The position numbers and the translations under genes are program-made. Below, piece by piece: positions 1-10,482 of a stretch of DNA of 64,000 bases. Each line of letters begins with the position of its first letter. The first letter of the stretch is position 1. The notes beneath the pieces are model-generated. The model was not told where the DNA came from. It worked only from the letters and a program-made list of their open reading frames with translations, and ran no database searches. The DNA comes from Ashinkailepas kermadecensis. Taxonomy: Eukaryota > Arthropoda > Thecostraca > Neolepadidae. Where the stretch lies: contig JAOTOM010004139.1 in NCBI GenBank assembly GCA_034440615.1, positions 124,001 to 188,000 of the forward strand, read 5' to 3'.

Positions 1-49
1 CACTGAGCGCCGTCGGCATTGACGTCACTGTATGTCCCGTCGTTTACAG

Positions 50-722
50 ACTCTACACTGAGCGCCGTCGGCAGTGACCCGCTGTCGCCGCTGGCTGGGG
101 AAGACGTCAAGTCTGAGACGCTCTCACCGTCTGCCGACTGGAAGGAGAAGACACCACTACACGACTGCGGTGACGCGCACAAGCCCAAGATCTGGTCGCT
201 GGCCGACACGGCCGTGTGTAAGACGCCGCCGCCGGCGGCCACCGCCTGGTCAGCCGAGACACGTCTGCAATGTCACGAGCCAGTTGCCACCACCTTCCCA
301 CTGCCGCCCACCATCGGGCCCGGACAGTTCCCGCGCTACCCGGCGCACGCCCAGTCGCAGTCGCAGTCACGCTCGTTGCCTCAGTCATCACCAACGGCCG
401 CCAGCTACCGGCACGGCAGCTCGGCCGGCGGCGGCACCTATGGCGCTCTGGCGACGTACGGCGACGCAGGCAGAGACACACCGCCACAGACACCGCCCTC
501 TCTCAGCAAACAGGGCGTGGCCAAGGCGGCTACGGCGCAGCACGACAGCGGCGTGGCCGGCTACGGCGGACCGTACCCGGGCATGTTGGCGGCGCCGGAG
601 AGGCGCACTGAGGCGTACCGTCAGCAGCCGGTGACGTCACAACAGTACAGTCAGCCGCGTGCTGGAGACGTGAGCCAGCAGATGCCGCCCCAGATGTCCC
701 AGTACGGCGCCGCCTACAAAAG
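50..722 (+). CDS. Iroquois-class homeodomain transcription factor, C-terminal exon (partial gene)
   Basis: This is the only host protein-coding exon I can support. The frame encodes about 224 residues with KPKIWSLADTA followed by CKTPPP (codons at about 178-228), the motif found downstream of the homeodomain in Iroquois (Irx; araucan/caupolican/mirror) proteins, nuclear TALE-class patterning regulators. The rest is Pro/Ser/Gln/Ala-rich and low complexity, as expected for the tail of this family. The homeodomain itself lies upstream of the window. A likely acceptor (tttacag) ends at 49, preceded by an in-frame stop, and a good donor (AAAAG/gtgggt) follows 722, so at least one more exon should lie beyond. 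The frame stays open to 861, but residues after 722 look non-coding. Which paralogue this is cannot be decided. An 18-bp repeat (1-18 and 56-73) makes the 5' exon border less certain. Confidence 0.8.
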
Positions 723-910
723 GTGGGTGATGAATATCGGCACTAGAGGGAATACCGAACCTCTCGAACAAAATATAGAAGTTCCCAGAAATGCGGGGCT
801 CCAGGGAGACGCTGGGTGGTTGAGTTTCAGAGAGTTTTCGATGACTGAATTTCGGCAGTGAGTAATGGGGATCAGGTTTGCTAGACTTTGTTGTAACGTG
901 GTACGTAGCA
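723..910 (+). other. Start of intron after the Iroquois exon
   Basis: The sequence begins gtgggt directly after the conserved coding tail. Nothing coding is recognisable. No matching acceptor with a recognisable Iroquois exon is seen in the next several kb, so the intron may be long, or the terminal exon may be short and unrecognised. Confidence 0.45.
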
Positions 911-1160
911 TTCCTATGCGTCACCAGTCCAGTCACCAGTCATCAGTCCAATCACCAGTCCAGTCACCGGTTACCGGTCCAGTCACCAGCTACCAGTTCA
1001 GTCACCAGTTACCAGTCCACTCACCAGTTACCAGTCCAGTCACCAGTTACCAGTCCACTCACCAGTTACCAGTCCACTCACCAGTTACCAGTCCAGTCAC
1101 CAGTCGCCAGTCCGGTCACCAGCTACGAGTCCAATAACCAGTCACCACCAGTCCAGTCAT
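911..1160. repeat. CCAGTCACCAGTTA short-unit minisatellite
   Basis: Imperfect tandem copies of cagt/accagt-based units (ccagtcaccagttaccagt, about 10-21 bp) run through the interval. Variants carry ccactc or ccagtc. Open frames here are repeat artefacts. Confidence 0.85.
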
Positions 1161-1216
1161 CAATCACACATCACAGAGAGCAATGTTGTGACTTCCAGTC
1201 GGTGGAAATGCAGCAG

Positions 1217-1369
1217 CATGTGAGATCCCTCCAGTTAGTTACTTGAGCTTGAGGGCACATCGACTTCATAGGTCACGTAGCGCTCATGTGAGATCCCTCC
1301 AGTTAGTTACTTGAGCTTGAGGGCACATCGACTTCATAGGTCACGTAGCGCTCATGTGAGATCCCTCCA
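1217..1369. repeat. 68-bp tandem repeat, 2.2 copies
   Basis: Copies at 1217-1284 and 1285-1352 look identical, followed by a partial third from 1353. Each begins catgtgagatccctcca. The near-perfect identity implies a recent duplication. Confidence 0.9.
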
Positions 1370-2188
1370 ATATTTAAGCGTACGCCTGAGATGCATCAAC
1401 AGGGACATCGGAGAAAGCGATGAGTAATAACACCGCCTCCATGACGGTGAAGGTCATTGATCCCCACATGCGTCATCCCCACACCCTTTGGACGGGTGTG
1501 GGGAAACGCAAGTCACTGTCATTAACAAAGCGTGGCTGTCCCCGATTACATGGTATTCGAGGAAATATTTTCGTTACATTAACAAATCGCCAATATTTAG
1601 TTAATTTGTCACCTCCTAATGTGATTTGTACATATATCTTGCTTTTAAAGCACGAATACTCCAGCAGAAAGTGCCGACGGCTTCGCGCTACATTCCATGG
1701 AGCGGTGTGGGACAATGCATGCATTATCTAAGAAGCTTCCCAGCATAGTAGGGGTAACCACACAGGGTCCCATGATGAATTCAGGATGCATTTTGAGGAA
1801 GCAAATCAACTACTGACGGGGCAGTGGCCCGGCCAAAAGTACACAATGGGACGCCCCTGTCTGCTTGAGTGATGCAGCGAGCGACAGCGGGCGGTTTTAC
1901 GTGCAAAAGTCGATCCAGTGGCGAATCGAGACACGCGTACCAATGAGATCAGCTGACTACCGGACACTAATGATCGGCTTATGCTGGCAGCATGGCACAT
2001 CCCACCACCAGAATGCATCGCACAATGGCCCACGCTTCCTTTCTTGTCTATGAAAAATAGTAAGCATGGTCTGCGATCGAAAGATTTAGGGTTAAAGAAG
2101 TGTGAAGCGAAGATCCGCGATACGCTTATGGGATGGTAGATGGTGTCAATTACCAGCTACTTGCCGGTGATTTTCCGTAGCACGCTGA
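1370..2188. other. Non-coding stretch, no feature recognised
   Basis: Mixed-composition sequence with only short chance open frames. I see no domain, RNA gene or repeat in it. Confidence 0.5.
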
Positions 2189-2390
2189 CCGGGCTGGGCA
2201 CGGAGCCGACGCTGGTGCACACATGCGGCGCTACTGTGTGGAGTTGGTGCAGTCCGATCACCACTTCCAGCCGGGCTGAGCACAGAGCCGACTGTGGCCG
2301 GGCTGGGCATGGAGCCGACTTTGGTGCACACATGCGGCGCTTCTGTGTGGAGCCAGTACCAGTGCAGCCGATCACCATTTCCAGCCGGCC
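2189..2390. repeat. Direct duplication of about 90 bp
   Basis: Two diverged copies start near 2189 and 2298, sharing gccgggctgggca, ggtgcacacatgcggcgct and gatcacca.ttccagccgg. They are separated by a short degenerate partial copy. Confidence 0.75.
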
Positions 2391-2526
2391 GGTTTTTGCG
2401 CACACCTCGACAGGTCTATTGTCTATATCAAACGGGCTGTAAAACTGCCGTCTTAAAACGTGCCGTCATCCATCATCGTCGTGATTTCCTCGGATTATGT
2501 CCGCCGGACAGCGCCGCCCGCCAAAG

Positions 2527-2770
2527 GTGCTACCCAGCGTGTGGGGTCACTCTGGTCTGGCCTGCCACCGGCCGCTGCCGCCAGCAAAGGTGCTACCCAG
2601 CGTGTGGGGTCACTCTGGTCTGGCCGCCAGCAAAGTGCTACCGTGGTGCCGCCCAGCTTGGGGTCACTCTGGTCTGGCCTGCCACCGGCCGCTGCCGCCA
2701 GCAAAGGTGCTACCCAGCGTGTGGGGTCACTCTAGCCTGGCCTGCCACCGGCCGCTGCCGCCAGCAGACC
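2527..2770. repeat. 63-bp minisatellite, about 4 copies
   Basis: Units begin gtgctacccagcgtgtgggg at 2527 and 2590. A rearranged unit starts near 2634 and another at 2707. The unit length is a multiple of three, which keeps frames open, but no protein is recognisable. Confidence 0.85.
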
Positions 2771-3104
2771 AGTATGCCTACCCGCCAAAAACACATGTTC
2801 ATGTCAATTGCTAGCAGTTATTTTCCACTCGGCACCTCGAGCAGAGGTGTTGTTAAATCGAGGGTGAGTCAGAGTGTTGGGAGATCCTGCTGTGCTGTCG
2901 GAGGTAAATGTGATGAACGGGAATGGCGAGGGTATGTTCGAAGCTCCTTAAACTGAACTTGTACCTTTAGCATTGAGTGACAATTCGGTGCTGAGGGCAG
3001 GTGTGCCTTAGAAAGTATACACGGCGGCGCTCCCGCCCTCGAAGCAAAATGCTAAGCATACACGAGGGCTAAATTTTGGAATCTGATCATGCAGCCTGCA
3101 TCCT
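2771..3104. other. Unique spacer
   Basis: Non-repetitive spacer between two minisatellites. Nothing is recognised in it. Confidence 0.45.
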
Positions 3105-4715
3105 ACCGGCAGGGTGTGGATCTGAGCAGGCTGGGCCCGACCACAGCCCACGGACCGGCAGGGTGTGGGTCTGAGCAGACTGGCCACAGCCCACGGACCG
3201 GCAGGGTGTGGGTCTGAGCAGACTGGCCACAGCCCACGGACCAACAGGGTGTGGGTCTGAGCAGACTGGCCACAGCCCACGGACCGGCAGGGTGTGGGTC
3301 TGAGCAGGCTGGGCCCGACCACAGCCCACGGACCGGCAGGGTGTGGGTCTGAGCAGACTGGCCACAGCCCACGGACCGGCAGGGTGTGGGTCTGAGCAGA
3401 CTGGCCACAGCCCACGGACCGGCAGGGTGTGGGTCTGAGCAGACTGGCCACAGCCCACGGACCGGCAAGGTGTGGGTCTGAGCAGGCTGGGCCCGACCAC
3501 AGCCCACGGACCGGCAGGGTGTGGGTCTGACACAGACTGGCCACAGCCCACGGACCGGCAGGGTGTGGGTCTGAGCAGACTGGCCACAGCCCACGGACCG
3601 GCAAGGTGTGGGTCTGAGCAGACTGGCTACAGCCCACGGACCGGCAGGGTGTTGGTCTGAGCAGACTGGCCACAGCCCACGGACCGGCAAGGTGTGGGTC
3701 TGAGCAGACTGGCCACAGCCCACGGACCGGCAGGGTGTGGGTCTGAGCAGACTGGCCACAGCCCACGGACCGGCAGGGTGTGGGTCTGAGCAGACTGGCC
3801 ACAGCCCACGGACCGGCAGGGTGTGGGTCTGAGCAGACTGGCCACAGCCCACGGACCGGCAGGGTGTGGGTCTGAGCAGGCTGGGCCCGACCACAGCCCA
3901 CGGACCGGCAGGGTGTGGGTCTGAGCAGACTGGCCACAGCCCACGGACCGGCAAGGTGTGGGTCTGAGCAGGCTGGGCACAGCCCACGGACCGGCAGGGT
4001 GTGGGTCTGAGCAGACTGGCCACAGCCCACGGACCGGCAGGGTGTGGGTCTGAGCAGACTGGCCACAGCCCACGGACCGGCAGGGTGTGGGTCTGAGCAG
4101 ACTGGCCACAGCCCACGGACCGGCAGGGTGTGGGTCTGAGTAGACTGGCCACAGCCCACGGACCGGCAAGGTGTGGGTCTGAGCAGGCTGGGCCCGACCA
4201 CAGCCCACGGACCGGCAGGGTGTGGGTCTGAGCAGACTGGGCCCGACCACAGCCCACGGACCGGCAAGGTGTGGGTCTGAGCAGGCTGGGCCCGACCACA
4301 GCCCACGGACCGGCAGGGTGTGGGTCTGAGCAGACTGGGCCCGACCACAGCCCACGGACCGGCAAGGTGTGGGTCTGAGCAGGCTGGGCCCGACCACAGC
4401 CCATGGACCGGCAAGGTGTGGGTCTGAGCAGGCTGGCCACAGCTGACGGACCGGCAGGGTGTGGGTCTGAGCAGACTGGCCACGGCTCACGGACCGGCAA
4501 GGTGTGAGTCTGAGCAGACTGGCCACAGCCCACGGACCGGCAGGGTGTGGGTCTGAGCAGACTGGCCACAGCCCACGGACCGGCAAGGTGTGGGTCTGAG
4601 CAGACTGGCCACAGCCCACGGACCGGCAAGGTGTGGGTCTGAGCAGGCTGGCCACAGCCCACGGACCGGCAAGGTGTGGGTCTGAGCAGGCTGGGCCCCG
4701 GCCACAGCCCACGGG
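3105..4715. repeat. 43/49-bp GC-rich minisatellite, about 36 copies
   Basis: The unit contains ggtctgagcagactggcc and cacggaccggcagggtgtg. A 43-bp type and a 49-bp type (with ggctgggcccgacc) are intermixed. Both lengths equal 1 modulo 3, so every three units restore the frame. This explains minus-strand open frames of up to 622 codons with Ser/Pro/Cys/Trp-rich repeats. At 4178-4373, 49-bp units alternate (cagggtg/caaggtg) as 98-bp dimers, a higher-order pattern. Confidence 0.95.
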
Positions 4716-5707
4716 TACGGCCCTGCCTTGCTGACGCCTGTCCAGCAGCATCACCATACAGTCCAGCCGCGGCCGTCACAGAGGTCAGACGGACCGTGGC
4801 CGACATTCCTCTGCAAACCAGTCGACCGGTGCAGTACCGGGCGGCTGCATCAGGGGGGGATGTAGTCGGCCATTGGCACGGTGGCCAGTTGGTCGGCGGA
4901 ACACCACAGGTGGGCCATGTCGCGCCGGTGGCTGGCCCGCGCTGCATTAACAACACCACATCTTCATACAAGTCGTGAAGCGCCAGTTCTTACGTCAGTG
5001 CAACTTCTCCAGATATGAGTGATGGGCTGCGAGGCGCAGCTCGATGTCTCACGTACGTATGCACTGAGTACTAGTCGGTATGCAACTGCATGCCAACCGG
5101 ATATATGCATACGACAACTCGGTAAGCAACTGGATGGCGAGAAAAACAATCGCCAGGCCAATGCTCTCGGTGTGGTAACGACGATTCGGGTGGCAACCGT
5201 CGAGGTAGCGAGGCTCGTGCGACACGTGTGTGTACTGCGCGTGTGAACTCTGTTCACACGTGTGTGTCTGTTTGCGGTAGTGTGTGCTGTTCTGTAATCG
5301 GCGTGCCGTCGAGAGTGTTTACGCTGGCCCCTGGCCCCCGGTCAGCGGTCGCTGGCGGAGGCCGACCGACCGCGCGCGTCCGTCGACACTCACGGAGCCG
5401 CAGGCCGCGCTTGATCCAGCAGATGCGGCCGGATTGGCTGGGATCGGTGGCGATTGTTTAAACATCAGTTGAATGCCACCAGAGTGCCTGTGTGGCCGGA
5501 TCAAGCTCAAGCACATGCATTAGGCACGGACGCGAACGGGGAGATTAGCCGCTGATCGCCACACCGCTGACATTCCTGCACTGGGCCTGAGCCGTCTGTA
5601 CCCGAGACTGGCAGAGACTGGCTGAGCTGCGCCGTCGACGACAAATGCGACATTCTTCTCTGGCTGACAAGTCTGCCGGCCGGAGCTGGACAGGTCTGCC
5701 GCCCGGA
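4716..5707. other. Non-coding stretch with a short perfect palindrome
   Basis: No gene is recognised. At about 5239-5260 the sequence CGTGTGAAC-tct-GTTCACACG forms a 9-bp inverted repeat with a 3-nt spacer. Confidence 0.5.
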
Positions 5708-5853
5708 GCCGACAGTCTGACGGCAGGAGCCGACAGTCTGACGGCAGGAGCCGACAGTCTGACGGCAGGAGCCGACAGTCTGACGGCAGGAGCCGACAGT
5801 CTGACGGCAGGAGCCGACAGTCTGACGGCAGGAGCCGACAGTCTGGCGGGCTG
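5708..5853. repeat. 21-bp tandem repeat, 7 copies
   Basis: Seven copies of gccgacagtctgacggcagg(a) start at 5708 and repeat every 21 bp. The last copy is degenerate. The period gives a 7-residue peptide repeat on each strand (GADSLTA on plus), with no sign of a real gene. Confidence 0.95.
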
Positions 5854-7475
5854 CAGACCAGCCGACAGACCTCGGCGCACTCCTCGGCGGTCTCGGCTCG
5901 GCAGGGCAGCGAACATTCGGCGGCCGGGCGGCGCGCGTGATCCGTGACCGGACTGCACCGGTCCATTGACAGAGTGATCAATCACCGCCTGACAGTGGCC
6001 ACTGTCGCACGCTCGCCCCCCGGACGTCGTGGCGCGTGAAAGCCAGACGACAGGTGGCATCAGTCAGCGTCTGGCCGCGTTAAAAATGACCGGCACTGCA
6101 CGACGAGTGCGATTAGGCGGCAGCGGCAGTGTGTGCACCGGTGGCGGGGGGGGGCACTGCTGGTAGGAGCGGGGAGGTGCAAGAGTGCCTCGATGGTAGT
6201 TGATATTCCCGCGTCTGAAAGGGGTTGGAAGAACACGGAGTATCGGCCAGCACTTCCGAGTATCAACGTCTGTTATTAGGTCTTTTTTTCGCCCCCATTT
6301 CACTCGCAAATAGGTAGGGATCATTGCTGAAGGATTTTTCATCAAGATAAAGATAGTTTGATCGGCTACCCTAGCGGCAATACGAAGATCTGGATCTCAC
6401 AGGTTCGCTTGATAGCGCATCTGAATATCGAGGACCCAATGGGCATTAGAACGCCATGCCCACCCCACCTCACCCTAGTAGTCACTATTAGCCCTCACTG
6501 ACCCAGCTTGAACACCTTCTCCTGTGGAGACGGTGCTGTTCGCTCAACAATGGTCTATGTAAAGTGTGTTATGCAATAGCAATAGCAAGTGAGTCTCTTA
6601 TTAAGTCTAAACGCTTCATAATTTTATATAGGGTGTACCTAGCAGTGGATTCAGCACCTTCCTTCGGGATGTGATACTGATGAGATTGTCTATGGTAGCA
6701 CAATGGGAGTGTGTTATGCAATAGCAAGTGAATTGGTGCTAGATAGGCTGCGATATATAGCTTCCTAGGAACTTGAGATAAGGGATTGATTGGGGTGAGA
6801 GTATGTACATTTCTAGTACCTTTTCCAGATAGGCTTAACCCAGATGGGCCCCTGTGGCTCTTATTAAGCCTTAACACTTCATGACTTTATGACTTTATGA
6901 CTTTATGTAAGTTAGTCAACATTTGGGGAGCATTATACATGGGCAATACAATACATTACCCTGACGTTGAGTCGGGATGTAGAAACCTTGGGTCACCATT
7001 TGAGGTAGTTCGTGACTGATACAATCAAGCTATTAACAGCAATCAAGCTATTGTTGTAACTAAACTATGCGTCAAAATATAAACCCTGCCCTGAATTCGA
7101 CTTACATGGCGTGTGTCGATTCCTGGCGTGTCATTTCTGCTCAACCGACTGCTCGCCTCTCCTTCTTCCCTCTCTCACTCTCACCCTCTCACCTATCAAA
7201 CTCTCGTCCTCGTACTTTCTCTCATTTTCTTTCCTTCTTTTTAGTTCCATTTCCATCCTCTTTTCAAATAGCGTCGGCTCGAGTTGTATAATTGGAGCGT
7301 TGTTCCGCCAACGGAGTGCACGTCGCCCTGGCGAGAACACTTCCCTGCAGCTCCTGTCAGCTCACCCCGGGCCTGACCCCGCGCCTGATACCGGACCTGA
7401 CCTCAGGCCTGACCTCGGGCCTGGCCTCAGGCCTCCATGCACATCTGGGTCGCCAAACTTAGTTGGTTCGCTGTG
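5854..7475. other. Non-coding stretch
   Basis: No gene is recognised. Minor structure includes related segments near 6569-6625, 6712-6735 and 6853-6910 (ttatgcaatagc and tcttattaag motifs). There is also a triplicated 11-bp unit (atgactttatg) at about 6881-6906 and a pyrimidine-rich tract at about 7160-7265. Confidence 0.5.
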
Positions 7476-7715
7476 TACAGCTTGGTCGCCATACACAGCT
7501 TGGTCGCCACACAGTTTGGTCGCCACACAGTTTGGTCGCCACACAATTTGGTCGCCACACAGTTTGGTCGCCACACAGTTTGGTCGCCACACAGTTTGGT
7601 CGCCACACAGCTGGGTCGCCACACACAGTTGGGTCGCCACACACAGTTGGGTCGCCACACACAGCTGGGTCGCCACACAGCTGGGTCGCCACACAGCTGG
7701 GTCGCCACACACAGC
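7476..7715. repeat. 16/18-bp minisatellite (TTGGTCGCCACACAG)
   Basis: About 14 units of cacagtttggtcgcca (16 bp) grade into 18-bp units carrying cacacagttgggtcgcca. The open frames through it on both strands come from the repeat. Confidence 0.9.
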
Positions 7716-8168
7716 TCGGCTGGGCCGGCAGACCGGCTGTCAGCTTAACACCCGCTACGACAGGGTGCTGCAGAAAATTAATCCCGCCAATTACTCGGCG
7801 AGATTGGCGTGCGATACGGCCTCCACTGTCACCTCGATGTAAGGCCGTGCGTCACCATCAGGGGCTTAACGACACCAGCTCTGTCCAGCGTCACGGGCCT
7901 GCAGTCCGAAACGTAGCCGTAATGCTGGTGTCGCAGCTTGCCGTTTTTACAGGTAAAACAGCTTATCTGATACTGAAGAGTATTTTGTCAAGCAGTTTTA
8001 GCAATGATAGGGGCATGTCCGTTTGTGTGTTGGGGGAATGTTCCATTCGCAGTAACTATTTGGTAGGTATATTGCAGGCATGCTGCATCAGCTTGCATCG
8101 TGTACGTGGGCAGAGAGTTGTCTACACTAGCCACCGATCAGTTCCGAGCAGGAAAAGTCCGCTGTAAA

Positions 8169-8242
8169 CCAATAGTGAAGCTTATTTATTGCTCAACAGA
8201 ATACAGGTGCTCTGTCGAGCAATAAATCAACTTCACTATTGG
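8169..8242. other. 74-nt near-perfect foldback hairpin
   Basis: Left arm 8169-8199 and right arm 8212-8242 (31 nt each) are reverse complements with three mismatches, around a 12-nt loop (8200-8211). The arm starts ccaatagtgaag. This is the size of an animal microRNA precursor, but it could equally be a small foldback transposon. No expression evidence is available from sequence. Confidence 0.6.
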
Positions 8243-8370
8243 TGTCCAGCTGGCGTTTGTCAGCTGGACTGGATTGGATTGGAAACACTATGTTGGCTGA
8301 TGTGGACATGTGGCGGCCACCTCGACCTCAGTTGTAGGAAACAAGGATGATGCCAATTAATCCATCAGCT

Positions 8371-8497
8371 GGCGCCTTGTGTTTCGTTGATGCAGTCGCA
8401 AATCAAGTTACTCTTGTTGAGGCGCCTACTACTGCAGTCACGGCACCTTGTGTTTCGTTGATGCAGTCGCAAATCAAGTCACTGTTGTTGAAGCGCC
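8371..8497. repeat. 71-bp tandem duplication
   Basis: Copies start at 8371 and 8442 and share ccttgtgtttcgttgatgca and the following gtcgcaaatcaagt. They differ by a few substitutions. Confidence 0.85.
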
Positions 8498-9070
8498 CAA
8501 CAGTCAAGAGGGACTTCGGTGGTATTCAGGGCGTCCCGGAATGGTCGAAGGACTGCTCGTGAGTCTCAGCCAGCAAATAAACCGTATACTCATAAAGTAC
8601 CGTGTACACAACTGGTATCCGTGCTCACAACACTCGGGACCAACTTTTGACACCTATCGTGAATACACCGCGCCCCGTGATATCAGCTGAACGGAGGTAC
8701 CTGAACTTCGTCGGGCGTCTTTTGCGTCACGAAGAAAAGCCGCGAAAGACACTAAAGCTCGTGACTCCGACACGCACACTTGACTTATTTCACTACGCGA
8801 CAGAACATTTCCGAGTTGCGTTGCGACCATTCTCCGTTGGCGCTATTGTTAGAGACAGGCTAGAGACAAGTTAGAGCAGGCCGTGCTGGATTGATAATAA
8901 ACCACCAACAATGAAACCAAATTGGCATCAGGCCAGGGGTGCTCAGTGGAAGGAATCAGCTGTCAGTTGCGACCGGATGCGCCGGCATTTGTGAGGCCTC
9001 TAGTGTTGTGGAGGGATGGGCCGCCAGCTATCGCAGGGACGGGCACTCACTACTCGAATGGGTCGTGTGC
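8498..9070. other. Non-coding stretch, possible LINE C-terminal trace
   Basis: The only hint of coding is a plus-frame segment near 8690-8760 reading RRYLNFVGRLLRHEE. It loosely resembles the RLRFVGHVLR-type segment at the ends of some LINE ORF2 proteins. It is too short to assign. Confidence 0.3.
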
Positions 9071-9226
9071 TTCCCTCTGTGCTTTACGTCCCACGGCAGC
9101 CCTGGCGGATTCCCTCTGTGCCCTACACCCCGCGGCAACCCTGACGGTTTCCCTCTGTGCTCTACACCCGGCGGAAACCCTGACAGCTTCCCTTTGTGCT
9201 CTACGCCCCGCGGCAAACCTGACGTG
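9071..9226. repeat. 39-bp minisatellite, 4 copies
   Basis: Units start at 9071, 9110, 9149 and 9188, each beginning ttccctctgtgc or a close variant. The 39-bp period gives a 13-residue peptide repeat in both strands. Confidence 0.9.
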
Positions 9227-10482
9227 AGGTCTTCTGCGCCACATGTAACACACTGTTTGACATGGTTGGCTTTATTTTTGTTTATTTTTAACACATTAAT
9301 TGGTGAAAAGCAAACGCTAATTATCTTATCATGGTGCACGTTTGCGAAACTGTCCACTGGGTCGTCGGGAGAACGTAATTTTGACATCCAGGATTCGTGG
9401 TAAAACTCTACGATGAATTCGTGGATCCAGAGGCGTAACCACCTCAGACCACTTCTGAAATATATTAAATAAACAAATCGTGAATGGTGCTTCCCTCCGA
9501 TGCTAAAAGCATTCGCTACAACTTACGCATTTACCGAAAAGCTGTCAAATGGGTTGCATTACATTATAGATCAGCTACTGGTAGCGAATTGCGCTGCATC
9601 ATATGCATTTCACACGATGTCCACCTTTTCCGAACCGATATCGGTAGTCAAGCGTTACGACATGCACACACGACATGCACACATCAGTTAGCACAAAAGC
9701 TAAATCGAAGCCACATTTGATGTTTCTCCATTGTGTGTTCATTTAGACGCATATTCTCTCACGTGCAAGCTCTATCGTGGCATACCACATAGGAAGACGT
9801 ACACATCTGAGCACAAATGAAGCGATGGGCGCCCGGAGCGGGCGCGCAGTGCCCGATGAGTCGGCACACAGCAGTGGCACGTCTGAACGGCCCGTTCAGA
9901 CGTTCAGACGTGGAGTGGACGGTCGCCGCGCCGCTGTTCAGCAAAGCACAATCATTATCAGCGCGGTACTGATGCAACACTTGAGCCGGCTCTGAGTACG
10001 GAGCCGTGTCCGACAGGTGTTCGACAATTCTGAAACAAAGCCGAATATGATGCCCGCCACACTGCTACACATCCGTGTACACTTGTTCAGCTACGGCTTT
10101 GTCTTCGCTATTGGTACGGCACAGCTGACAGCCCAGCAAAGGCCCGCAAAGCTGCCAATGGCGCGGATGAAATTGTACTCGTTCGCTGACGTGCTAATGC
10201 CATTCATTTGGAAAATTTGTGGTGTCCTGCTTAGTATTGCATGCATCAGCATAGTAATTTTACTGAAGTTGAATGAGTGTCGTGGCGCGCTGCTAGAATC
10301 TGTAAGCACATTCCTTGAATATCTTGCTCATATGCTCCTTTGGAGAAACCAGGATGAGTTGGGAGGACATTTGGCATCACTGCGCCGTCCCTTCCCCCAC
10401 CTCCACCACTAAGAGTGGAGGGGCAGGTCTGCTGGACCCTATTTTCGGATGGCCATGTCTTCAGTATGGTATTCAAGCCCTC
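9227..10482. other. Non-coding stretch, no feature recognised
   Basis: Short open frames exist, including one of 131 codons at 10017-10412 on plus with hydrophobic stretches. They lack recognisable domains, conserved motifs or splice context. I do not call a gene. Confidence 0.45.

Noticed and set aside
3008..4971. Minus-strand open frames of 376-622 codons
   Set aside because: They are generated by the 43/49-bp minisatellite, whose unit length keeps all frames open. The peptide is a low-complexity repeat with no domain or splice context.
8602..8874. 90-codon ORF with an RRYLNFVGRLLRHEE segment
   Set aside because: The resemblance to LINE ORF2 ends is too short and nothing around it supports an element.
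10017..10412. 131-codon plus-strand ORF with hydrophobic segments
   Set aside because: Membrane-like composition, but no recognisable family, no splice-site support, and it runs into the start of a minisatellite. Length is within chance for this composition.
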